A stretch of 5,701 nucleotides of DNA from an uncultured Collinsella sp. Lineage in GTDB: Bacteria; Actinomycetota; Coriobacteriia; Coriobacteriales; Coriobacteriaceae. How positions within the stretch are numbered: position 1 is the stretch's first letter; every line of letters begins with the position of its first letter. The notes beneath the pieces were generated by a model. It was not told the DNA's origin, made no database searches, and saw nothing but the letters and a program-made list of their open reading frames with translations. The stretch spans positions 1-5,701 of the forward strand of contig CABUUG010000117.1 of NCBI GenBank assembly GCA_902494605.1. The letters run 5' to 3'. Position numbers and translations under genes: made by a program. Positions 1 to 4,754 of the stretch are shown here, in pieces.

Positions 1-145
1 CATCTCTTCCAAAAACATCGCAGAAGTCGTTAAGGCCGGTGCCAACGTGCTCGTGGCCGGCTCAGCCGTATTTAAGTCCGAAGACCCCGCTGCCGAGGTT
101 GCGCTGCTGCAGAAGCTGGGCAACGAGGCCGCACAGGAGGCATAA
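1..145 (+). CDS. rpe: Ribulose-phosphate 3-epimerase, C-terminal fragment
   Basis: The window opens inside this gene; base 1 is the third base of a codon and 47 residues remain before TAA at 143-145. The visible peptide starts ISSKNIAEVVKAGANVLVAG and continues SAVFKSEDPAAEV. This matches the last beta-alpha unit of the Rpe TIM barrel, where the AGxNVLVAGSAVF stretch helps bind the substrate phosphate. The enzyme interconverts ribulose-5-phosphate and xylulose-5-phosphate in the cytoplasmic pentose phosphate pathway. The metal-binding and catalytic residues lie upstream of the window and cannot be checked. The gene ends 6 nt before the next start codon and its last codons carry that gene's ribosome binding site, so the two are probably co-transcribed. 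Identification rests on a short but characteristic segment. Confidence 0.88.
   Translation, partial: ISSKNIAEVVKAGANVLVAGSAVFKSEDPAAEVALLQKLGNEAAQEA
135..140 (+). promoter_or_regulatory. Ribosome binding site of the cysteine desulfurase gene
   Basis: A perfect AGGAGG lies inside the last codons of rpe, 11 nt before the ATG at 152. The spacing is slightly long, but no better start codon lies nearer, and the site supports the ATG at 152 as the true start. Confidence 0.7.
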
Positions 146-151
146 ACTCTT

Positions 152-1330
152 ATGACCGCAGGTCAAAACCGCATACCCGTGAATCTTGACTATGCCGCCT
201 CGACGCCCATGCGCGCCGAGGCGCGCCTTGCGCAGCAAGAATATGACGAAAGTGAGCTTGCCGGCGTCAACCCCAACTCGCTGCATTCGCTTGGCCGCAA
301 GGCCGCCGCACGCCTGGAAGTCGCCCGTCGCGATATTGTCCGCAGCTTTGGCGCACGCGTTCGCCCGTCCGAGATCATCCTTACCAACGGCGGCACCGAG
401 GCCAACCAGCTGGCGCTGCTCGGTCTTGCCGAGGGCGCTCGTCAGCGCGATCGTAAGCGCGATCGCGTAATCGTTTCGGCCATCGAGCACGATTCGATTC
501 TGGACAACCTGCCGCTGCTGCGCGCCGCCGGCTTTACCGTCGACCTGGTGCAGCCCTGCCGCGCTGGCTACATAGAGCCCGCCAGGCTTGTCGAGCTGCT
601 AGGCGACGACGTGGCGCTCGTAAGCATTATGGTCGCCAACAACGAGACCGGCGTGGTGCAGCCCATCCGCGAGCTGGCCGCCGCCGCACATGCTGCCGGC
701 GCCCTGTTCCACACCGATGCCATCCAGGGCTATCTGCATATTCCGCTCGATGTCACCGAGCTGGGCGTCGATGCTATGACCGTTGCCGCGCACAAGATCG
801 GCGGCCCCGTGGCATCCGGCGCGCTCTACCTTAAGAACCGCACGCCGCTGCGTCCGCGCATCTTTGGCGGTGGACAGGAAGCCGGACGTCGTGCCGGCAC
901 GCAGGACCTGCGCACGCAGCTGGCCTTTGCCGCCGCCGCCTCCGCGCTGTTGCCGACCGTGGCCCAGGAGCGCGCGACGCTGCAGGCCTTGTCCGACAAA
1001 CTCTACGCCACGCTTACGGCTCATCCGCGTATTCATGCCACCATGGGCGACTACGTACAGGCCGATCGCCTGCCGGGCATGGTGTCGATCTACGTCGACG
1101 GCATGGACTCCGAGGAGCTCATCGTCAAGCTCGACGCCGCCGGCTTTGAGGTTTCGGCCGGCTCGGCGTGCTCGAGCGGCAGCATGGACCCGAGCCACGT
1201 GCTCAGCGCAATGGGCATTGGTCGCGAGCAGGCGCTAGGCGCACTGCGCATCTCCTTCGATGACCGCGTGGACCCGGCTGACCTGGACGACTTTGCCCAG
1301 ACGCTGCTCTCGATCGTAGGTGCTGCATGA
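152..1330 (+). CDS. Cysteine desulfurase, NifS/IscS family (class V aminotransferase fold)
   Basis: This 392-residue PLP enzyme converts L-cysteine to L-alanine and passes the sulfur, as an enzyme persulfide, to Fe-S scaffolds or tRNA-thiolation enzymes in the cytoplasm. Visible motifs in order are LDYAASTP (12-19), the PLP phosphate loop TNGGTEAN (78-85), His113 in IEHDSI, VANNETG (161-167), HTDAIQG (187-193) with Asp189 and Gln192, and the PLP-Schiff-base lysine Lys215 in AAHKIGG. GGGQEAGRRAGT (239-250) follows, then the catalytic persulfide cysteine Cys340 in GSACSSGSMDPSHV. The long Cys loop without a deletion places it in group I (NifS/IscS-like) rather than SufS. Length is typical and all key residues are present. 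No iscU, sufU or mnmA gene lies in the window, so its sulfur acceptor is unknown. Its TGA overlaps the next ATG by 4 nt. The exact subfamily name is uncertain, so no symbol is given. Confidence 0.94.
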   Translation: MTAGQNRIPVNLDYAASTPMRAEARLAQQEYDESELAGVNPNSLHSLGRKAAARLEVARRDIVRSFGARVRPSEIILTNGGTEANQLALLGLAEGARQRDRKRDRVIVSAIEHDSILDNLPLLRAAGFTVDLVQPCRAGYIEPARLVELLGDDVALVSIMVANNETGVVQPIRELAAAAHAAGALFHTDAIQGYLHIPLDVTELGVDAMTVAAHKIGGPVASGALYLKNRTPLRPRIFGGGQEAGRRAGTQDLRTQLAFAAAASALLPTVAQERATLQALSDKLYATLTAHPRIHATMGDYVQADRLPGMVSIYVDGMDSEELIVKLDAAGFEVSAGSACSSGSMDPSHVLSAMGIGREQALGALRISFDDRVDPADLDDFAQTLLSIVGAA

Positions 1331-2136
1331 TCGTCGCCGAGCTTGAACGCGCGCTGCTGGCGCGCTACCCCAAGGCGGACGCCGAGGGCTGGGATCATGT
1401 AGGGCTCTCCGTGGGCGACCCTGCCGCCGAGATTGCTGGCGTGGCCTGCGCACTCGATGCGACCGAAGCTAATGTTCGCCGCGCACAAGATGCCGGTGCC
1501 AACGTGCTGCTGACGCATCACCCCGTCTATATCAAGGCGCCCGAGGCGTTTTGTCCGGCGGATGCGTCACGCCCCCAGTGCAGCGCTGCGCTGTACGAGG
1601 CGGCTCGTTGCGGCGTGAGCATTATTTCGCTCCACACCAACCTGGACCGTTCGCACGAAGCGCGCGTTCGCCTGAGTGAGTTGCTGGGCGCTGAGCCCAT
1701 GAGCTCGCTGGAGCATGTGGACGACCCCGTTGCAACCGGCCTGGGCGCGCTTGCAACGCTCAACGACCCGTGCACGCTGCGCGATCTTGCCACCCGTGCT
1801 GCCACGGCCTTCGGCAGCGACCCGCGTGTGTGGGGCGAAGCCGATCGCCCGTGCCGCACCGTCGCCATTTTGGGCGGCTCCCTGGGCGACTTTGGAGAGC
1901 TCGCCATAGCCGCAGGCGCAGATGTTGTCGTGACGGGCGAGGCGGGCTACCACGTGGCGCAAGACCTTGCCTTGCGCGGGCTGCCGGTGATCTTGCTCGG
2001 CCACGACCGCTCCGAGGAGCCGTTCGTTGATATATTGATGAACTCTGCAGTTGACGCCGGGGTCGACCCCCGTCATGCGATTAAAATACTGAACCCTTGC
2101 CAATGGTGGACTGTGACAAAAGGAGAGAACTTATGA
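1327..2136 (+). CDS. Nif3-like dinuclear metal center protein (YbgI/YqfO family)
   Basis: This 269-residue protein belongs to the Nif3 family, whose members form toroidal hexamers with a two-metal site per subunit; the physiological substrate is not settled, although GTP cyclohydrolase I type 2 is an often transferred name. The metal ligands are recognisable: WDHVGL near the N-terminus (22-27), LLTHHPVY with His64 and His65, SLHTNLD with Asp107, and the C-terminal LLGHDRSE with His226 and Glu230. These match the His-His-Asp-His-Glu set of E. coli YbgI. VVTGEAGYH (201-209) is also characteristic. The length fits the short form, without the PII-like insertion of the long Bacillus YqfO type. The start overlaps the desulfurase stop (ATGA) and lacks a strong ribosome binding site, suggesting translational coupling. 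The following zinc-ribbon gene is a frequent neighbour of nif3 in actinobacteria (as in Rv2230c-Rv2229c of M. tuberculosis), hinting at a shared role. Confidence 0.92.
   Translation: MIVAELERALLARYPKADAEGWDHVGLSVGDPAAEIAGVACALDATEANVRRAQDAGANVLLTHHPVYIKAPEAFCPADASRPQCSAALYEAARCGVSIISLHTNLDRSHEARVRLSELLGAEPMSSLEHVDDPVATGLGALATLNDPCTLRDLATRAATAFGSDPRVWGEADRPCRTVAILGGSLGDFGELAIAAGADVVVTGEAGYHVAQDLALRGLPVILLGHDRSEEPFVDILMNSAVDAGVDPRHAIKILNPCQWWTVTKGENL
2119..2127 (+). promoter_or_regulatory. Ribosome binding site that fixes the zinc-ribbon protein start
   Basis: AAAGGAGAG contains AGGAG at 2121-2125, 7 nt before the ATG at 2133. It favours this ATG over the in-frame TTG at 2097 or ATG at 2103, which would add up to 12 residues of poor quality and lack a comparable site. 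The chosen start also gives an ATGA overlap with the nif3 stop. Confidence 0.75.
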
Positions 2137-2852
2137 GCGCCGGCGCTACGCTACTCAAGCTGCAACAGATCGATTTGGAGCTCGCCCGCAACAAGAGCGA
2201 ACTTGCCAATATGCCGGAGCTCAAGGAGCTCGCTTCCAAGCGCAAGACCTATGTGAAGCTCAAGTCCGAGATGACCAAGCTCTACGCCCAGCGCAAGGAT
2301 CTGGACATTGAGCTCGACGATCTCAACACCACCGAGATTCAGACCAACAACGCCATCGAGGCTGCCAAGAAGCGCCACGTCGACGGCTCCGACTACCGCG
2401 AAGTTCAGGATCTGGAGAACGAGCTCGCCACCCTGGCCAAGCGTCTGGACAAGATTGAGCACACCCGCAAGGACGTCGTTGTCGCCCATAAGGAGGTGCT
2501 CGACCGCGAGGCCCGCGCGCAGGCAATCATCGCCAAGTTCGAGGAGGGCGTGAAGGCCGATACCAAGGCCGCCCGCGCCAAGGCTGCCGACCTGCAGGCT
2601 CAGATTGACGCCGCCGCTAAGGAGCGCACCGCGCTTGCTGCCACGCTGCCGGCAGACGTTCTCACCGACTACGAGCGTCTGCTCAAGCAGTTCCGTGGCC
2701 TGGCCGTCGAGACCATCCAGGGCAACATCCCCACGGTCTGCCACACCGCGCTGCAAGCATCGTCCATGAGCGACCTCAACCACGACGGTAGCGAGATTAC
2801 GCACTGCCCGTACTGCCACCGCCTCCTGGTGCTCCCGAGCAAGGAAGCCTAG
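2133..2852 (+). CDS. Coiled-coil protein with C-terminal zinc ribbon (zf-RING_7 / CT398-like)
   Basis: This 239-residue cytoplasmic protein has no signal peptide or membrane segment. Residues about 5-170 are rich in Leu, Lys, Glu and Ala with heptad-like spacing (LLKLQQIDLELARNKSEL at the start), typical of the long antiparallel coiled-coil hairpin of this family. Residues about 195-235 form the C-terminal zinc ribbon. The family normally carries two CxxC knuckles. Here the second is intact (Cys225 and Cys228 in HCPYCHRLL), while the first reads IPTVCHTAL, keeping only Cys203, with Pro at the place of the first Cys. His204 or His229 might complete a site. The molecular function is not established; proposals for the family include nucleic acid or protein binding. 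It overlaps nif3 by 4 nt and lies 2 nt before coaBC. The family call is firm, the function unknown. Confidence 0.88.
   Translation: MSAGATLLKLQQIDLELARNKSELANMPELKELASKRKTYVKLKSEMTKLYAQRKDLDIELDDLNTTEIQTNNAIEAAKKRHVDGSDYREVQDLENELATLAKRLDKIEHTRKDVVVAHKEVLDREARAQAIIAKFEEGVKADTKAARAKAADLQAQIDAAAKERTALAATLPADVLTDYERLLKQFRGLAVETIQGNIPTVCHTALQASSMSDLNHDGSEITHCPYCHRLLVLPSKEA
2841..2847 (+). promoter_or_regulatory. Ribosome binding site of coaBC
   Basis: AAGGAAG sits 7 nt before the ATG at 2855, inside the last codons of the upstream gene. The alternative in-frame ATG at 2879 would fit the usual family N-terminus slightly better but has no purine-rich site before it, so 2855 is preferred. Confidence 0.55.
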
Positions 2853-2854
2853 CG

Positions 2855-4069
2855 ATGGCGGCGGCATCCAACAATTCAATGCAACTTGAGGGAAAAACGA
2901 TCCTGCTGGGCATTACCGGCGGGATCGCCGCCTATAAGTCGTGCAATATCGTGCGCTTGCTGCAAAAGCGCGGCGCGCGCGTCAAGGTCGTTATGAGCGA
3001 GCATGCCACCGAGTTTGTGGGCCCGCTCACCTTCCGTGCGCTCACCAACGAGCCTGTTGCCGTGGGCTTATTCGACGATCCCTCCGACCCCATCCACCAC
3101 ATTTCGCTGGCGCAGGAGCCCGATCTGGTGGTCGTGGCGCCCGCGACGGCCAATATCATCGCCAAGATGGCCACCGGCATCGCCGACGACCTCATCTCCA
3201 CCACGCTGCTTGCGACGCCGCGACCCATCGTGATCGCACCCGCCATGAACAACGGCATGTGGAAGGCGCCGGCGACGCAGGCCAATATGACCACGCTGCG
3301 CGACCGCGGCGTGCATGTGGTGGGCCCGGGCAGCGGCTACCTTGCCTGTGGCGACGTGGACACGGGACGCATGAGCGAGCCTGAGGACATCGTCGAGACT
3401 GTCTGTGAGGTGCTCAACCCCGCGCCTCAGGACCTGGAAGGTAAGCGCATCGTGATTACCGCCGGCCCCACGCACGAGCCGATCGATCCGGTGCGATTCA
3501 TTGGTAACCGCTCTTCGGGCAAGATGGGCGTCGCCCTGGCGGGGGAGGCCGCACGCCGCGGTGCCGAAGTCACGCTCGTGTTGGGACCGACATCGCTCGA
3601 TATTCCCCGCGGCGTGGAGTGCGTGCGTGTGCAGACCGCCGCAGAGATGCTCCAGACGGCCCTGAGCGCCTTCCAGACGGCCGACGCGGCAATTTGTGCG
3701 GCCGCCGTCGCCGACTACACCCCCGCGGCCCCTGCCGACCATAAGCTCAAAAAGGCCAACGAGCGCTTGGATCGCATCGAACTGGTCGAGACGGTCGATA
3801 TTTTGGCCAAGCTTTCGCGCCAAAAGGGGGAACGGTGCGTGATCGGCTTTGCGGCCGAGACCGATAACCTTGTCGAGTACGCCAAGCGCAAATTGGCCCG
3901 CAAGGGTTGCGATGTAATTGTCGCCAACGATGTCTCGCGCGCCGATTCGGGCTTTGGAACCGATACCAACAAGGCCTGGATCGTGAGTAAAGCGGGTACG
4001 CAAGAACTTCCCGTGCTAACAAAACCCCAGCTCGCAGATACAATTTTGGACTTGCTTCAAAATTTATAA
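2855..4069 (+). CDS. coaBC: Bifunctional phosphopantothenoylcysteine decarboxylase / phosphopantothenate-cysteine ligase
   Basis: This 404-residue cytoplasmic enzyme carries out two consecutive steps of coenzyme A synthesis: CoaB joins 4'-phosphopantothenate to cysteine using a nucleotide triphosphate, and the FMN-dependent CoaC decarboxylates the product to 4'-phosphopantetheine. The N-terminal CoaC half (about 10-190) shows GITGGIAAYK (19-28), the catalytic His82 in HHISLA, VVAPATANIIAKMA (93-106), PAMN (129-132) and the active-site Cys165 in GYLACGDVDTGRM. The CoaB half (about 195-402) shows ITAGPTHEPIDPVRFI (201-216), Asn218 in NRSSGKMG, AAAVADY (282-288), the KxKK motif at Lys297, GFAAETDN (331-338) and ANDVS (357-361). 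These correspond to His75, Asn125, Cys158, Asn210 and Lys289 of E. coli Dfp, so both activities should be intact. It is the last protein gene of the run; no terminator separates it from the tRNA downstream. The first 8 residues (MAAASNNS) are a small non-conserved extension, and a start at Met9 is possible. Confidence 0.97.
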   Translation: MAAASNNSMQLEGKTILLGITGGIAAYKSCNIVRLLQKRGARVKVVMSEHATEFVGPLTFRALTNEPVAVGLFDDPSDPIHHISLAQEPDLVVVAPATANIIAKMATGIADDLISTTLLATPRPIVIAPAMNNGMWKAPATQANMTTLRDRGVHVVGPGSGYLACGDVDTGRMSEPEDIVETVCEVLNPAPQDLEGKRIVITAGPTHEPIDPVRFIGNRSSGKMGVALAGEAARRGAEVTLVLGPTSLDIPRGVECVRVQTAAEMLQTALSAFQTADAAICAAAVADYTPAAPADHKLKKANERLDRIELVETVDILAKLSRQKGERCVIGFAAETDNLVEYAKRKLARKGCDVIVANDVSRADSGFGTDTNKAWIVSKAGTQELPVLTKPQLADTILDLLQNL

Positions 4070-4077
4070 AAAAGTTC

Positions 4078-4107
4078 TTGCACAAGTCTAAAGTTTCGGG
4101 TTAATAT
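4078..4107 (+). promoter_or_regulatory. Probable sigma-A-type promoter of the tRNA-Pro gene
   Basis: TTGCAC (4078-4083) and TAATAT (4102-4107) are separated by 18 bp, in an AT-rich stretch between the coaBC stop and the tRNA. A start near 4114 would give a leader of about 36 nt before the mature tRNA 5' end. An overlapping TATACT (4105-4110) is a closer -10 match but has no well-spaced -35 partner. The elements are imperfect and the call rests mainly on position. Confidence 0.5.
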
Positions 4108-4149
4108 ACTCCCTGTTGCGAGCGAGAGCAGAGCAACAAACAAAAGCTT

Positions 4150-4226
<77 letters not shown>

Positions 4227-4237
4227 GAAGTTTCGCA

Positions 4238-4266
4238 GGTCAGGCATCTAGTGCCTGACCTTTTTT
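4238..4266 (+). terminator. Intrinsic terminator of the tRNA-Pro unit
   Basis: A perfect 9-bp stem GGTCAGGCA (4238-4246) / TGCCTGACC (4252-4260) with a 5-nt loop TCTAG is followed directly by six T (4261-4266). A further A-T pair (4237/4261) can extend it. It ends tRNA transcription and any readthrough from the upstream operon. The opposite strand has no T tract after the stem, so it works in one direction only. Confidence 0.93.
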
Positions 4267-4269
4267 GTT

Positions 4270-4299
4270 TTAAGCAATTGCTTAATTTTGATTAAGCAA
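4270..4299. repeat. Three alternating copies of TTAAGCAA forming nested dyads
   Basis: TTAAGCAATTGCTTAA (4270-4285) is a perfect 16-bp palindrome. Its right half (4278-4285) also pairs with a third copy TTAAGCAA at 4292-4299 across the 6-nt loop TTTTGA, so two alternative hairpins or a two-site operator are possible. It lies only 3 nt after the T tract of the tRNA terminator. No T run follows it on either strand in a way that would make a second terminator. Confidence 0.8.
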
Positions 4300-4311
4300 C
4301 AGGGTGCCAAA

Positions 4312-4405
4312 AATCTACCTACGCGATAATTGCCTCTTGCGGCTACTTGCGCGTTTTGCACGCGCTTGGGCCGATTTATTAAAGCGGTAAGAATCTACAT
4401 ACGCG
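4312..4405 (+). repeat. Direct repeat AATCTACmTACGCG, two copies 80 bp apart
   Basis: AATCTACCTACGCG (4312-4325) and AATCTACATACGCG (4392-4405) agree at 13 of 14 positions. The second copy runs into the palindrome TACGCGTA (4400-4407). The repeat has no assigned function. Confidence 0.65.
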
Positions 4406-4424
4406 TAGCTGGTATACAGCCGAG

Positions 4425-4457
4425 TACAGTCTGTATTTATCGGGGCGATTTATACAG
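4425..4457. repeat. Overlapping TACAG/CTGTA dyads
   Basis: TACAG-T-CTGTA (4425-4435) is a perfect 5+1+5 inverted repeat. CTGTATTTATCG (4431-4442) and CGATTTATACAG (4446-4457) form a second dyad with 10 of 12 pairs around GGG. Further TACAG/CTGTA units occur at 4415-4419, 4488-4492 and 4621-4625, and CTGTATTTAT is repeated exactly at 4431-4440 and 4488-4497. A regulator-binding or RNA-structure role is possible but not shown. Confidence 0.65.
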
Positions 4458-4505
4458 ATATAGCAACTATAACGAACAAGCGTGTCGCTGTATTTATTCC
4501 AGTAG

Positions 4506-4530
4506 TTCACTTGATCGGTGGACAAGTGAA
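4506..4530. repeat. Inverted repeat TTCACTTG / CAAGTGAA
   Basis: A perfect 8-bp inverted repeat (4506-4513 and 4523-4530) encloses the 9-nt ATCGGTGGA. No T tract follows on either strand, so it is not a terminator. It could be a protein-binding site or part of an RNA fold. Confidence 0.7.
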
Positions 4531-4689
4531 TGGTTGCAATGAAACGCAAGGCAGGATGAACTCTTTACGAGGGCGCCGCAGTAGTAATGGTGGGGGAGTG
4601 CGGCAGGCGTCTGAGAGCCGCTGTATGACCCCATTTCTCTTCAACCCGATTACCTGTGCCATGAACCCCAAATTGTTCGTATGCTTGCC

Positions 4690-4722
4690 AAAAGAAAGGC
4701 CCGCGCGGGGTTGCACAGGCCT
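4690..4722 (-). terminator. Intrinsic terminator of the minus-strand pilin-like gene
   Basis: Read on the minus strand, AGGCCTGTGC (4722-4713) pairs with GCGCGGGCCT (4706-4697) through 10 pairs, including two G-U, around the loop AACCCC. The U-rich tail UUCUUUU follows (4696-4690). It begins 32 nt after the stop codon at 4755-4757 and so closes the pilin-like gene. Confidence 0.85.
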
Positions 4723-4754
4723 ATATCCATATGTCGGCTTATAGGACAAAATGT

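Larger units (their letters stand above)
4267..4689. other. Gene-free, dyad-rich gap between converging transcription units
   Basis: About 420 nt separate the tRNA terminator from the terminator of the minus-strand gene. By hand count 4261-4500 is roughly 42 percent GC, clearly below the flanking genes. Short open frames exist (for example plus 4330-4542 and 4511-4744, minus 4507-4767), but they begin at weak starts, lack ribosome binding sites, have unnatural composition and, for the minus one, run through the terminator at 4690-4722. The stretch carries several inverted and direct repeats listed separately. No RNA family is recognised, and no copy of the tRNA 3' end that would mark an attachment site was found within the window. 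Confidence 0.6.

Noticed and set aside
599..1198. 199-codon open frame on the minus strand, and other long frames opposite the desulfurase
   Set aside because: They are shadows of the GC-rich plus-strand gene, which has complete family motifs; the antisense peptides are Arg/Gly/His-rich with no recognisable domain.
2097..2132. Upstream TTG/ATG starts for the zinc-ribbon protein
   Set aside because: They would overlap nif3 further and lack a ribosome binding site; the ATG at 2133 has AGGAG 7 nt upstream and an ATGA junction.
3068..4003. 311-codon minus-strand open frame opposite coaBC
   Set aside because: coaBC shows all catalytic motifs across the same bases; the antisense product is His/Arg/Gly-rich low-complexity sequence.
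4115..4136. GTTGC/GCAAC inverted repeat in the tRNA leader as a terminator or attenuator
   Set aside because: It has only five pairs with a 12-nt loop and no T tract; probably insignificant.
4449..4479. Minus-strand promoter-like pair TTGTTC and TATAAA
   Set aside because: The spacer is 19 bp, the -35 match is weak, and no gene or stable RNA follows on that strand before the tRNA terminator region.
4330..4542. Possible 70-residue protein in the gap, plus strand
   Set aside because: It starts at TTG without a ribosome binding site, is rich in Cys, Arg and Tyr without pattern, and crosses several dyads.
4511..4744. Possible 77-residue plus-strand protein in the gap
   Set aside because: It begins at a weak start inside an inverted repeat, has no family resemblance and reads through the opposite-strand terminator.
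4267..4754. Template repeat of a diversity-generating retroelement downstream of the pilin-like gene
   Set aside because: Reading the gap against the last 150 bp of the gene showed no near-copy, and no reverse transcriptase frame is present.
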